Origin: a gamma proteobacterium symbiont of Stewartia floridana
GTDB taxonomy: Bacteria > Pseudomonadota > Gammaproteobacteria > Chromatiales > Chromatiaceae
NCBI GenBank assembly: GCA_003676145.1
Contig: NAUB01000034.1
Location: 26,484 to 90,483 of the forward strand
Direction: 5' to 3'
DNA: 64,000 nucleotides
Shown here: piece after piece, positions 7,731 to 17,227 of the stretch
Layout of the letters: each line of letters opens with the position of its first letter
Numbering within the stretch: the stretch's first letter is position 1
Made by a program: the position numbers and the translations under genes
Notes under the pieces: model-generated
Databases searched by the model: none
Seen by the model: only the letters and a program-made list of their open reading frames with translations
Told to the model about the DNA's origin: nothing

Positions 7731-9601
7731 TGTCCCTCCTGATCACTCTCAAGCTGATTTTGTTGCTGCTGTTTCTGCTGCAGTTGCCACATCTGGTGAT
7801 AGCGCCCCTGTTGCTGCAGAAGCTGAGGATGGGTCCCCTGCTCCACAATCCGTCCCTGATCCATCACCAGAATACGATCCGCATCGACCACCGTTGAGAG
7901 ACGATGAGCAATCACCAGCGTGGTGTGATTTCTCGCCACCTCCCTCAGTGTCTCCTGTATCGACTGTTCTGTCTTGGTATCCAGTGAGGAGGTCGCCTCA
8001 TCGAAGATCAGGATCTGCGGCCGTTTCAACATCGCCCTGGCAATCGCTACCCGCTGTTTCTCACCGCCGGAGAGTTTCAGCCCCCGCTCCCCCACCACCG
8101 TCTGATAACCATCAGGCAACTGATCGATGAATTCCGCAATATGCGCGATGCGGGCCGCCTCTTCGATCTCCTGTTGAGAGGCGTTGGGATTACCATAGGC
8201 CAGGTTGTAGAGAATGCTCTCGTTGAACAGCACCGTATCCTGGGGAACGATACCGATGGCCGCGCGCAACGACTCTCTTGTCAGCTGACGGATATCCTGA
8301 TCATCCACCCGAATCGCCCCAGCGGTGACGTCGTAGAAGCGGAACAACAGACGGGAGAGTGTCGACTTGCCAGCACCGCTGTGGCCAACCACCGCCAGCT
8401 TCTCACCCGCCTTGAGGGTGAAATCCACATCGTGCAGGATCTGCCGCTCCGGCTGATAGGCAAAATCGACCTGTTCGAATCGCACTTCCCCACCCTGCAA
8501 CTTCAACTGTCTGGCATCTTCCGCATCGGTGATCTCCGGCTGTTGTTCCAGCAGTTTGAAGATCAGATCCATGTCCGCCAGCGAGTATTTGATCTGCCGA
8601 TAGACGATGCCGAGAAAATTGAGCGGTATGAACAGCTGCAACATGAAGGTGTTCACCAGCACCAGGTCACCGATCGACATGGTGCCTTCCACCACCCCGT
8701 CGGCAGCATAGATCATGATGATCGCCACACCCACCGCGATAATCCCCCCCTGACCGAAATTGAGCAGCGACATGGAAGTCTGGCTCTTCACCGCATTATC
8801 TTCCCAATCCGCCAGGGTATCGTCGAAGCGGCGCAGCTCGAGTTTCTCATTGCCGAAATACTTTACCGTCTCGTAATTGATCAGACTGTCGAAGGCCTGA
8901 CTGTTGGCCTCCGAATCGAGGCGGTTCATGATGTGGCGATACTCCATACGCCACTCGGTGATAGCCAGGGTGAATCCCACATAAACGATCACGGTACCGA
9001 AGGTCACCAGGGCGAATTTGATGTCATATTGGGTCAGCAGCACCGCCGCCACCAGGGAGAACTCCACCACCATCGGTAGAATGCTGAAAACCATGTAGTT
9101 CAGAATGGTGCTGACGGAACGGGTACCCCGCTCCAGATCCCGACTGATTGCGCCGGTCTGACGTTCCAGATGAAAACGCAACGACAGATCGTGCAGATGG
9201 GTCAGAACCTTGTTGGAGAGATTGCGCATCGCCCGGTAGCGTACCCGGGCAAAGATGGCGTCACGCAACTCATTGAACAGGGAGCTTGCAAGTCTCAAAA
9301 CCCCGTAACCGATCAGCAGAAACAGGGGCAGCACCAGCACCGTCTGGGGCGCCTTTTCGAGGCTGTCGACAATCTCTTTGAGCACCAGGGGAATGCCCAC
9401 ATTGGCGACTTTGGCAAACACCAGACAACTCAGGGCAAACAGCGCGCGGCCACGATACTCCCAGAGGAAAGGCAGCATGCTTTTCAGATTGTGCAGATCG
9501 CGCCGATCGGTGTGAACCCGGCTCTGGGATGAAATATGGTGGACCATGCCAGCAACAGTGGTTGGATAAAAACGGCATATTATCGGAATTTCCCTGATCA
9601 T
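7727..9601 (-). CDS. ABC exporter, ATM1/HMT1 heavy-metal type (fused permease-ATPase)
   Basis: A 624-residue half-transporter. The N-terminal ABC membrane domain (about 50-350) has six predicted helices and begins PFLWEYRGRALFALSCLVFAKVANVGIPL, the ATM1-family entry. The C-terminal ATPase has Walker A GHSGAGKS, signature LSGGEKQRVAIARA, Walker B ILIFDEATSSLD and the H-loop IAHRLST. ATM1-type exporters move glutathione-bound sulfur or metal species across the inner membrane. The family usually starts shortly before DLHNLKSMLPFLW, so an internal ATG at 9547 is as likely as 9601; neither has a clear ribosome-binding site. The Gln-rich C-terminus is unusual but low in complexity. It is cotranscribed with cca. 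Confidence 0.9.
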   Translation of the reverse strand: MIREIPIICRFYPTTVAGMVHHISSQSRVHTDRRDLHNLKSMLPFLWEYRGRALFALSCLVFAKVANVGIPLVLKEIVDSLEKAPQTVLVLPLFLLIGYGVLRLASSLFNELRDAIFARVRYRAMRNLSNKVLTHLHDLSLRFHLERQTGAISRDLERGTRSVSTILNYMVFSILPMVVEFSLVAAVLLTQYDIKFALVTFGTVIVYVGFTLAITEWRMEYRHIMNRLDSEANSQAFDSLINYETVKYFGNEKLELRRFDDTLADWEDNAVKSQTSMSLLNFGQGGIIAVGVAIIMIYAADGVVEGTMSIGDLVLVNTFMLQLFIPLNFLGIVYRQIKYSLADMDLIFKLLEQQPEITDAEDARQLKLQGGEVRFEQVDFAYQPERQILHDVDFTLKAGEKLAVVGHSGAGKSTLSRLLFRFYDVTAGAIRVDDQDIRQLTRESLRAAIGIVPQDTVLFNESILYNLAYGNPNASQQEIEEAARIAHIAEFIDQLPDGYQTVVGERGLKLSGGEKQRVAIARAMLKRPQILIFDEATSSLDTKTEQSIQETLREVARNHTTLVIAHRLSTVVDADRILVMDQGRIVEQGTHPQLLQQQGRYHQMWQLQQKQQQQNQLESDQEGQ

Positions 9602-9804
9602 GCGCGACGTATCAACCAGACGATTTAAAAACCATACTCTTTACATGCGGATTCCATACAGGCGGGGATAATTCACCGTAAACCGTGGTCTGTGATAGGG
9701 ATTGAGGCCGCTTAAAAAAATGCACTGATCGGCTGAACGCGATATATTCTGCGCCTCAGCGGGATGACCGCCCAGTTTGAATCAGCACCAAAGTGTGAAC
9801 ACAG

Positions 9805-10161
9805 ATGAGCAAAGACTGCAGCTATAACGAACTCTACCCACTCCAGGTTCTGGACGACAGCATGGAGCCGGAATTCCCGCAAAAGTGCATCATCGTGGTC
9901 GAACCCTCCGAGGTCTGTGCCACAGGAGCCTATGTGGTTGCGGAAACCCAGGGGGATCGCTGGTTCAGACAATATATCGCCGACGGCGGCGCAACCAAGC
10001 GATTGGTAGCACTCAACAGCGACTATCCTGAGATTCAGCTGAAAGAGGGTGAATACAAGATCGTCGGGGTCGTGGTGCAGAGAAATATCGGTCGGGACAT
10101 CAAGCACTACCACCCCTATGTTCCGGGTGGCAAGCAGCCGAAAACCATACCCGTCAGCTGA
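9805..10161 (+). CDS. S24/LexA-like peptidase-domain protein lacking a DNA-binding domain
   Basis: A 118-residue protein made only of the S24 (LexA/UmuD/CI C-terminal) fold. DDSMEPEF carries the expected nucleophile Ser19, and KRLVALNSDYPEI the general-base Lys65, followed by YKIVGVVV, the last strand of the fold. LexA and phage repressors have a helix-turn-helix before this domain; here only about 12 residues precede it. It could be a stand-alone signal-peptidase-like or UmuD-like protein. It ends four bases before the RND membrane-fusion lipoprotein gene, so the two are probably translated from one mRNA. The function is unknown; Ser/Lys spacing (46) is longer than in LexA (37). Confidence 0.75.
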   Translation: MSKDCSYNELYPLQVLDDSMEPEFPQKCIIVVEPSEVCATGAYVVAETQGDRWFRQYIADGGATKRLVALNSDYPEIQLKEGEYKIVGVVVQRNIGRDIKHYHPYVPGGKQPKTIPVS

Positions 10162-10165
10162 TCTG

Positions 10166-11221
10166 ATGCGTCTGCCTTCCATCCGGCTCATATCGGTACT
10201 CTTCCTGGGGTTACTCCTGACTGCCTGCAGCCAGCAGAAACCGGCAGCCAAACCGGCCTCCGAGAAAAGCAAAAAAAACCGATCCCACCTGGTCGCCATT
10301 GAGCAGATATCCCTTAAATCCCTGGGGCTCAGCCATCAGCGCAACGGCACCTTGAAGGCGCGTCAATCTGTGCGCATCTTCAATCAGGAGGAGGGACGTA
10401 TCACCGGGCTGCCTCACTATGAAGGGGACCGGGTTGAACAGGGTGAGACCCTGGTCAGGCTGGAGGACGATCTGCTGAAGGCGGAATTGGCGAAGGCCGT
10501 CGCCACCAGCCGGCAGATGCAGACCAATCTGCAGCGGCTTGAGAAACTGGCCAAGCGGAATGCGGTCTCAGACGACGAACTGGCCCGCGCCCGCACCGAC
10601 CTGAATGTGGCTGATGCGGAACAGAGACTGCTGCAGACCCGCCTGGGATACACCCGCATCACCGCACCCTTCAGCGGCGTGATCAGCCAGCGCCTGGCGG
10701 AACCCGGGGATGTGGTACCCCGCCATACCCATCTAATGACCCTGATCGATCCGCAGTCGCTGGTAACCCGAATTCTGGTATCAGATCTGCTGTTGCCTCA
10801 GTTGCAGCTCAACGATCAGGTTTCGGTACGCATCGATGGTCTGGGTAGTAAGGCCTATCCCGGCAAGATTGTACGCATTCACCCGGAACTGGATGAGAAT
10901 ACCCGCATGGGTATAGTCGAAGTGGCGCTGGAACCGGTGCCTCCAGGCGCCCGACCTGGCCAGTTTTGCCGGATCACCATCAACAGTGCCAATCAGCCAA
11001 GACTGACCATACCGTTCAATGCCTTGCAGAGAGACAGCAAAGGCGAGTACGTCTACCTGCTGGAGCAGGATCAGACCACCAGTCGCAGAGCGGTAACCAC
11101 CGGCTTGAGAATTGCTGACCGGCTGGAAATTCTCAGCGGCCTGGAGCCGGGGGAACAGATCGTCACACGGGGTTTTTTAGGCCTCAAAACCGGTATCCCG
11201 GTCGATCCTGTCAACAATTGA
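10166..11221 (+). CDS. RND efflux membrane-fusion (periplasmic adaptor) lipoprotein
   Basis: A 351-residue protein starting at ATG 10166, where a lipoprotein signal MRLPSIRLISVLFLGLLLTAC begins, with lipobox LTAC. It has the usual HlyD/AcrA order: beta-barrel and biotinyl-lipoyl half (GRITGLPHYEGDRVEQGETLVRLED), coiled-coil hairpin (about 105-165), second lipoyl half (RITAPFSGVISQRLAEPGDVV), then barrel and membrane-proximal domains. It would link an inner-membrane RND pump to an outer-membrane channel. The best partner is the pump encoded convergently at 13190-16288; no TolC-like gene is in the window. The open frame extends upstream over the S24 gene, but that part has no coding character. 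Confidence 0.92.
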   Translation: MRLPSIRLISVLFLGLLLTACSQQKPAAKPASEKSKKNRSHLVAIEQISLKSLGLSHQRNGTLKARQSVRIFNQEEGRITGLPHYEGDRVEQGETLVRLEDDLLKAELAKAVATSRQMQTNLQRLEKLAKRNAVSDDELARARTDLNVADAEQRLLQTRLGYTRITAPFSGVISQRLAEPGDVVPRHTHLMTLIDPQSLVTRILVSDLLLPQLQLNDQVSVRIDGLGSKAYPGKIVRIHPELDENTRMGIVEVALEPVPPGARPGQFCRITINSANQPRLTIPFNALQRDSKGEYVYLLEQDQTTSRRAVTTGLRIADRLEILSGLEPGEQIVTRGFLGLKTGIPVDPVNN

Positions 11222-11315
11222 GCCAATCCACACAGCGACCTGCCGGAAAGAGATCGCTACTGATTTTTTCCCCATTCAGACTATCCTCATAGTGAGGAAA
11301 GCTAAAAAGCAATCT

Positions 11316-11328
11316 AGGGCCTGTTAAC
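11316..11328. repeat. Half-site of the AGGGCCTGTTAAC repeat
   Basis: An exact AGGGCCTGTTAAC in the 223-base gap between the membrane-fusion gene and the HMA-like gene, without a matching opposite arm. Confidence 0.7.
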
Positions 11329-11444
11329 GCCAAGTCGATTGACACGAACGGGCCACTAGCCCGGCTGATGGCCAGGGAGGCCGGAACAACCCGCAACTTA
11401 CAATAATCACCAGAGTTAAATCTGTCGTATCAAGGAGAGAAACC

Positions 11445-11678
11445 ATGAATATCGATCTTGCAGACGTGACACTGCACGTGGATGAGACACTGGACTCCGA
11501 TGGACTGGCGGATCTGGAAAACGCCTTTCGCAGTCGGGAAGGCGTGGTCTCTGTGCATGTCGATAAAAAACGTCCCCATCTGTTTGTCCTCGAATACAAC
11601 CCGGAGATGGTCAACAGCAAGGACCTGCTCTCCATCACTCAGTATCAAGGACTGCATGCTGAGCTGATCGGCCTTTAA
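11445..11678 (+). CDS. Small HMA-like (ferredoxin-fold) protein without the CxxC motif
   Basis: A 77-residue protein with the beta-alpha-beta pattern of heavy-metal-associated domains: VTLHVDETLDSDGLADLENAF, then GVVSVHVDKKRPHLFVLEY, then SKDLLSITQYQGLHAELIG. It lacks the metal-binding CxxC (it has no Cys at all), so copper binding in the usual way is excluded. AAGGAGAG eight to fifteen bases before the ATG is a strong ribosome-binding site. Such HMA-like proteins often accompany redox or efflux genes. Its role here is unknown; it may bind a protein partner rather than metal. Confidence 0.75.
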   Translation: MNIDLADVTLHVDETLDSDGLADLENAFRSREGVVSVHVDKKRPHLFVLEYNPEMVNSKDLLSITQYQGLHAELIGL

Positions 11679-11699
11679 ACCACCACCAACCGGCAACCA

Positions 11700-11732
11700 T
11701 CCACCCCGTACATTCTCAAAGTCCGGGGTGGA
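11700..11732 (+). terminator. Stem-loop after the HMA-like gene
   Basis: TCCACCCCG (11700-11708) pairs perfectly with CGGGGTGGA (11724-11732). It lies 22 bases past the stop. There is no T tract, so intrinsic termination is not certain. Confidence 0.5.
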
Positions 11733-11767
11733 CCACAAATCCCGACGCCAATAGATGAACCTGCCTT

Positions 11768-11780
11768 AGAGTCTGTTAAC
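11768..11780. repeat. Variant half-site AGAGTCTGTTAAC
   Basis: A two-base variant of the AGGGCCTGTTAAC half-site, followed by AC as in the full elements. The same variant occurs at 36145. It lies in the space before the SQR-like gene. Confidence 0.55.
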
Positions 11781-11808
11781 ACTTATAGAACAGCAAAATC
11801 ACCATCTA

Positions 11809-11837
11809 TTGACGTAGCAGGTATGACCCTCTAGTGT
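11809..11837 (+). promoter_or_regulatory. Possible sigma-70 promoter of the SQR-like gene
   Basis: TTGACG (11809-11814), a 17-base spacer and TAGTGT (11832-11837) approximate the -35/-10 consensus, in the 347-base gap upstream of the SQR-like gene. The -10 match is weak. Nothing else of note was seen in that gap. Confidence 0.3.
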
Positions 11838-12025
11838 ACTTTCTCTAAAAACAAGATCCACACCGGTATCCTCAGATACTGGAAGAGAACACAGTTCCAT
11901 GCGGATTTTCTCTATTCAAGGGACGGCTGCGGTGAACCGCTCACACTCTGTTTGGGAGTAACTTGGCAACCAGCCACCCAGGTGCGCACAACACCGAATA
12001 ACGATCATTGACGGGGAGTATCGAG

Positions 12026-13153
12026 ATGCAGAAAGTGACGATTGTGGGGAGTGGCTTCGCTGCCCTGACTGCGGTCAAAACCATACGCGCCAAGAGCAGC
12101 TCTGCAGAAATAACCGTTGTCAGTCCCAAAGCGGAATTCCACTACCTGCCCGGTTCGATATGGATTCCCTCCAAAATCCGTGAACCCGGGGATCTGATCA
12201 TCCCACTACAACCCTTTTTCAAGCGCATGGGGGTCAATCACGTTGCCGCGACAGCAACCGGGCTGAGCGAAGATGGCCGTCAACTGGAGACCAGCGCCGG
12301 TCCGATTGAGAATGACGGCCTGATCATCGCGTCGGGCGGCCGCTTTATCAAAAAACTCCCCGGCATCGAAAATGCCATCACCCCATGCGAGGGTATCGAT
12401 GAGACATTGAAGATCAGACAGCGACTGAGCGAGATGGATGGTGGCACCATTGCCTTCGGCTTCGCCGGCAACCCCAAGGAGCCGAGTGCGATGCGGGGTG
12501 GCCCGATGTTCGAATTCCTGTTTGGCATCGACCGGCAGCTGCGCCAGGAAAAACGTCGTGACCGATTCAAACTGGTGTTTTTCACCCCGGCGGAGAATCC
12601 CGGTCAGAGACTCGGTCCAAAAGCGGTCACCGGACTGGTCAGCGAGATGAAAAAACGCGACATCGAGACCCATCTGGGAAACAAGATGGTCAAGTTCACC
12701 TCCACCGGTGTAGAGACTGAAGGGGGGCAGTTCGATGCGGATCTGATTCTTTTCATGCCGGGCATGACCGGAAACCAGTGGTTCGACAACACCAGTCTTC
12801 CCCGCTCACCCGGCGGTCTGGTCAAAGCGGATGCCCAATGCCGGGTTGAGGGCATGGAGCGGGTCTATGTAGCGGGTGATTCGGGCAGTTTCCCCGGCCC
12901 TGACTGGATGCCGAAGCAGGCTCATATGGCTGACCTGCAAGCCGAGGCTGCGGCGAAAAACCTCTACGCCGACTGGCAGGGTATGCCCGCAGAAGAGACC
13001 TTTAAAGTGGAACTGGTCTGCATCGTCGACAGCCAGAACAGCGGCATGCTGGTCGCCCGGACCATGAAAAGAAATATTGTGATGCCGAACATGCGTCTGT
13101 TCCATTGGATGAAAAGACTTTTTGAGTGGTGGTACCTGCGGCAATACCGCTGA
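12026..13153 (+). CDS. SQR-like FAD-dependent oxidoreductase (sulfide:quinone oxidoreductase family)
   Basis: A 375-residue flavoprotein. The FAD-binding start is KVTIVGSGFAALTAVKTIR. FHYLPGSIWI, GGPMFEFLFGIDRQLR and the C-terminal CIVDSQNSG with the amphipathic ending FHWMKRLFEWWYLRQYR match the SQR/flavocytochrome c sulfide dehydrogenase group. SQR normally uses Cys residues for sulfide attack: Cys121 (ITPCEG) and the Cys of ELVCIVD are present. The middle one, usually before GP(A/M)xEF, is replaced (SAMRGGP), so it may be a divergent SQR with a different substrate. I chose ATG 12026 (GGGGAG upstream at 12013-12018) over 12008. It would be a peripheral inner-membrane enzyme passing electrons to quinone. 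Confidence 0.8.
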   Translation: MQKVTIVGSGFAALTAVKTIRAKSSSAEITVVSPKAEFHYLPGSIWIPSKIREPGDLIIPLQPFFKRMGVNHVAATATGLSEDGRQLETSAGPIENDGLIIASGGRFIKKLPGIENAITPCEGIDETLKIRQRLSEMDGGTIAFGFAGNPKEPSAMRGGPMFEFLFGIDRQLRQEKRRDRFKLVFFTPAENPGQRLGPKAVTGLVSEMKKRDIETHLGNKMVKFTSTGVETEGGQFDADLILFMPGMTGNQWFDNTSLPRSPGGLVKADAQCRVEGMERVYVAGDSGSFPGPDWMPKQAHMADLQAEAAAKNLYADWQGMPAEETFKVELVCIVDSQNSGMLVARTMKRNIVMPNMRLFHWMKRLFEWWYLRQYR

Positions 13154-13189
13154 TTGAAATCCAGGGCCTGCCACTGCCGGCGCATACGC

Positions 13190-16100
13190 CTAACGGCCGA
13201 TCAGCCGGTAGACCATCGGTATCAGCAACAGAGTGACCAGGGTTGAGAAGATCAACCCGGAAACCAGGGTCACCGCAAGCGGCTGTAACATCTCGGAGCC
13301 TTCACCCAACGCCAAGGCCAGTGGCATCATACCGGCAACCGTGGTTAAGGTGGTCATCAGGATAGGACGCAACCTCAACCTGGAGGCTTCGATGATGGCT
13401 TCATTCTTGGCCAGTCCCGCATCCCGTCTCAGACCGATATACTCCACCAGTACGATTGCATTGTTGACCACGATGCCGGAGAGCATGATCAGCCCAAGCC
13501 AGACCGGCATGGAGAGCGGCAGGTCGACCAGATTCAAACCGAACGCCACACCAATCAAAGCGAATGGCACACTCAGCATGATCACCAGCGGGTTACGGAT
13601 CGACTCGTACTGCACCGCCATCACAACCAGTACCAGAAACAGCGCCAACGACAGTAGAATCAATCCCATCTCCCGGCCCTTCTGCACAGCCTGAAAGCCA
13701 CCGGCTTCGTAGAGGGTATAACCGGCCGGGAGCGATACCTGATCAATCACCCGGTTAACCTGCTGGATGGCGAGCCCAAGGCTCAATTCACCGTCCAGCG
13801 AGGCGCTGATTTCAATCATTCGCTGCTGCTGGTCCCGTTGGATGGTGACCGGCGTGGCAGCCAGTTCCACATCCGCCACCTCACCGAGACGCAAAGGTAC
13901 CGGCGGCTCGGTACGACTGAATATAATAATCGACTCCACATCCGCGGGAGTGGCCAGATCCTGTCGTTGCAAGCGCAACCGGACATCGATACTTCGGTCC
14001 CCCTCAAGGTAGTCGGTCACCACCTCACCACCCAGGGCCAGCTTCAGCATCTCTCCCACATCCTCCACGCTGAGGCCAAAACTCGATGCCCGCTGCCGGT
14101 CAACCTGGAGTGAAATCTCCTGGGTCAGCTCCTCACCGGTGTATTCGATGTTGCTCAATCCGGAGACCTCGCCCAAGCGCTGCTTAACCTGTTGAGCAAT
14201 TTCATTCAGCACCTTCAGGTCGGGTCCTTTCACCCGAATACTCAGGTCATCATCCCCCCGATTCAGTCTGATACCGCGTATCCCCTGTACCCGAAGATAG
14301 ACACGCACCCCGGGCAGTCGCGCCTGTTTAATCTGTTTGTTGACCCGCTTGACCCAGGCACGGCTGCTGATCCCCCGTTCCTCAAAGGGCTTCAATGTCA
14401 CTTTGATGCTGGCCCGGTTGACCGCTTCATATTGGGTTCTGCCGAAAACGAAGCCGCCAACCTGGGTAAACAGACTGGCTGTTTCGGGTTGGCTGTTGAT
14501 GATCCCCTCGATCCGGCTGACCAGCTCATCCATACCTTGCAGATTGATACCCCGGTCTGCCGTGATACTGACACTGATACGCCCTTCATCGATCTGTGGA
14601 AGGAAGAGCTGCTTCTGCGGAATCATGGTGAAAAGCACCATCAGCAGCGCCAGGATAAACAACAGCGGCATCAACCAGGGGACACGCAACAGTTGAGTGA
14701 CCAGTCTGCTATAGAGAGACTGCAGCCCGCTGATCAGCCGGTCTACCTGTTGACGAAAAATACCATCACCATTGACGCTGAGTTTACCGGCCAGGGCAGG
14801 CACCAGGGTCAGCGCGACCACCATGGAGGCGAGAATAGCTGCTGAAATGGTGTAGATCAGCTCTCGAAACAGCAGGCCTACCAGCCCTCCGATGAAGAGA
14901 AACGGCAGTACGGCTGCCAGATTGGTTGAGGTTGAGGCTACGATCGCACTGTTGACTTCAGCGGCGGCCTGTTGTGATACCAGGGCTGTGGGCGTGTCAT
15001 CCTTAACCTTATGCTGATGCCGATAGATGTTCTCAAGCATCACGATGGTACTGTCGACCAGCATTCCGATACCCAGCGCCAAGCCTCCCAGAGTCATGAT
15101 ATTCAGGGTAAGATCAAGACTGGTCATAAGGATGAAAGTTACCAGAATCGAAATCGGTATGGCGCTGCCGATAATCAATGTGCGACGTAGACTGCCAAGA
15201 AAGAGGTAGACCACCAGCATCGCCAGCAGCGCACCGGTCAATGCGGAATTGATTGCGTTGTCCAAAGCTTTGCGTACAAAACGGGCCTGATCATCAACCG
15301 CATGAACTTCGATATCCTTGGGTAGTAAACCTTTTGCTCTCAACTCGTCCAGCCTGTTGAGCACATGGTCAACTACCTCTACCGTGTTGGCGGTAGGCTG
15401 TTTCTGAATCGAGAGCTTGATTCCCGGCAGATCGTTCAAACGAATGCGCAGACGCTCATCCTCTGCGCTATCCGCCACATCGGCAACTTCATAGAGTCGG
15501 ATCAAAGCGGTTGTCTCATCCTTACCAACCTGGCGTATTGGCAGCTGCAGAATCTCTTCCACAGAATTGAATCGACCCGCGGTACGCCCACTGAGCTCAC
15601 CCTGCTGCATCACCAGGCGACCACTGGCCGTCTCCACATTGGCGGCTTTCAGGGCATCGCGCAGGTCGAGAAGATGCATACCCAGTCCTGCCAGTCTCAA
15701 CTGATCGGCTTGTACTGTGATCTCTCGCTCAAGACCACCACCGACCTCTGCTGAGGCAACACCAGGCAGGTTGACGAACCATTTGCTGAGCTCGAAATCG
15801 ACCCAGCTCCTGAGAGCGACAGAATCGCGAAGGGAAGAACTGACCACGAACTCCGCTACCGGTAGCTGAGAAGGATCTCTTTTGAAGATGATCGGTGGAT
15901 CGATACCCTCTGGAAGAAAGCGTTTGGCTCTATCCAAGCGTGTACTGGCATCCTGCAGCGCCTGATCGATGTCGGTGCCATAACGGAAGGAGAGATCGAC
16001 CGCACTTCGCCCCTCGGTGGTTCTCGACTGAATGAATACAGCCTCTTCGGTGATCGCAAGCTGCTCTTCCAGCTGGCGGGTAACCTGATCCTCCATGATA

Positions 16101-16288
16101 TTGGCAGGAACACCGGAATCTACCACTCTGACGTTGATCTCCGGATAGATAACTTTGGGCAGCAGATCGACGCCAAGTCCGCCCAACGCGAGCAGACCCA
16201 GTACCATAACGGCAAGGGTCATCATTACCACACCGATTGGGTGGTGAATCGACCATGCCGCCAGTCCGCCGCCTATTGCCTTTCTCAT
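13190..16288 (-). CDS. RND efflux pump, AcrB/HAE-type inner-membrane transporter
   Basis: A 1032-residue protein of usual RND length with twelve predicted helices and two large periplasmic domains (about 35-330 and 555-860). The N-terminus (AAWSIHHPIGVVMMTLAVMVLGLLAL) and the repeat motifs GIGMLVDSTIVMLENI and PMPVWLGLIMLSGIVVNNAIVLVEYI are typical. A single Asp rather than the AcrB Asp-Asp pair is seen in TM4. It should export hydrophobic compounds or metals together with a periplasmic adaptor, most simply the lipoprotein at 10166-11221. It converges on the SQR-like gene, with a gap of 36 bases. Confidence 0.92.
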   Translation of the reverse strand: MRKAIGGGLAAWSIHHPIGVVMMTLAVMVLGLLALGGLGVDLLPKVIYPEINVRVVDSGVPANIMEDQVTRQLEEQLAITEEAVFIQSRTTEGRSAVDLSFRYGTDIDQALQDASTRLDRAKRFLPEGIDPPIIFKRDPSQLPVAEFVVSSSLRDSVALRSWVDFELSKWFVNLPGVASAEVGGGLEREITVQADQLRLAGLGMHLLDLRDALKAANVETASGRLVMQQGELSGRTAGRFNSVEEILQLPIRQVGKDETTALIRLYEVADVADSAEDERLRIRLNDLPGIKLSIQKQPTANTVEVVDHVLNRLDELRAKGLLPKDIEVHAVDDQARFVRKALDNAINSALTGALLAMLVVYLFLGSLRRTLIIGSAIPISILVTFILMTSLDLTLNIMTLGGLALGIGMLVDSTIVMLENIYRHQHKVKDDTPTALVSQQAAAEVNSAIVASTSTNLAAVLPFLFIGGLVGLLFRELIYTISAAILASMVVALTLVPALAGKLSVNGDGIFRQQVDRLISGLQSLYSRLVTQLLRVPWLMPLLFILALLMVLFTMIPQKQLFLPQIDEGRISVSITADRGINLQGMDELVSRIEGIINSQPETASLFTQVGGFVFGRTQYEAVNRASIKVTLKPFEERGISSRAWVKRVNKQIKQARLPGVRVYLRVQGIRGIRLNRGDDDLSIRVKGPDLKVLNEIAQQVKQRLGEVSGLSNIEYTGEELTQEISLQVDRQRASSFGLSVEDVGEMLKLALGGEVVTDYLEGDRSIDVRLRLQRQDLATPADVESIIIFSRTEPPVPLRLGEVADVELAATPVTIQRDQQQRMIEISASLDGELSLGLAIQQVNRVIDQVSLPAGYTLYEAGGFQAVQKGREMGLILLSLALFLVLVVMAVQYESIRNPLVIMLSVPFALIGVAFGLNLVDLPLSMPVWLGLIMLSGIVVNNAIVLVEYIGLRRDAGLAKNEAIIEASRLRLRPILMTTLTTVAGMMPLALALGEGSEMLQPLAVTLVSGLIFSTLVTLLLIPMVYRLIGR

Positions 16289-16381
16289 TTCAACACACTC
16301 TTTTCAAGAGGGTCTATGATATGACAAATATAAGACCGGGGTACACTTTGATGGGACGGGTAGTGAGTAGCGGATTCCAGC

Positions 16382-16828
16382 TCAAAGCTGATATATCAGT
16401 TCAAGACGATCCGCAATCAGGTCATAGCCCCTGAATCTCAACTCTGCTATTTCGTGCGACTGTTCATAGATCCTGTTCAGGGTTTCCAGGGTCCGATTGC
16501 GTTTATCTGTCAGCAGATCATGACTTGAAAACGCCTCGATCATGGCAATGTGTATACGATAGGATTCGATATAGCTGTCATCGTCTTTTTCACCATACTG
16601 CAACAGGCCACGCTCGAATGCCTGGAATTTCTTGAGTAACCTAATATGCTGCGCTCGGTGAAAATAGAGGTCTGCAACCTGTGGAGATTTACAACTGTTG
16701 GCGATCGTGAGCAGTTCACCGGTTGAGTAACCAGGTTCTGACAGAGGGAGATCCAGACAGGCAGGATGCTCTTCAGATACCGAGTATCCTGCATAGAAGA
16801 AAAACATACCTAAAACCCAGCGCAACAT
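16382..16828 (-). CDS. Small secreted protein of unknown function
   Basis: A 148-residue protein with a hydrophobic N-terminus (MLRWVLGMFFFYAGYSVSEE) that looks like a signal peptide. Two Cys (about 24 and 46) could form a disulfide. The rest is helical and rich in Glu, Arg and Leu (about 50-148). I do not recognise a family. It starts about 550 bases from the RND gene on the same strand, so it may follow its own promoter. Confidence 0.55.
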   Translation of the reverse strand: MLRWVLGMFFFYAGYSVSEEHPACLDLPLSEPGYSTGELLTIANSCKSPQVADLYFHRAQHIRLLKKFQAFERGLLQYGEKDDDSYIESYRIHIAMIEAFSSHDLLTDKRNRTLETLNRIYEQSHEIAELRFRGYDLIADRLELIYQL

Positions 16829-17227
16829 TGTCCAACTCCGTTTTCCGACGTATTTGTTACAGAGACATTACAAACCTATAGCCAAAATCTGCAAACCTGC
16901 AAGTGGTTAAATTCCCACTTGACTCTTCTTGGGTATTGGACAGATGGCTATAAAACTGAAAAAAAGAATGGAGGAAAAGCTGCTGGGGTTTCAATCAGCG
17001 GAATAACACAAACATTTATCTATTGAGTTTGGCTAACACGTTTCAATTACGCACAAGTGTATGTGGCGGTCAGGATACTACCTAATCAGGGTATATCGAT
17101 TTATCCACTCTGATATATTTATAGCTTAAATGCCACTCTGCAGTGTCAATAAGCTTGATACTGACCCGACCGGAAGATTACCAGAATCAAGACCACTCAA
17201 TTCTGCTACTGGATTCTTTTGTTACGC
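16829..17227. other. Intergenic region without recognisable features
   Basis: About 400 AT-rich bases between the small secreted protein gene and the hemerythrin gene. I see no open frame with coding character, no strong terminator and no repeat. Confidence 0.5.
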
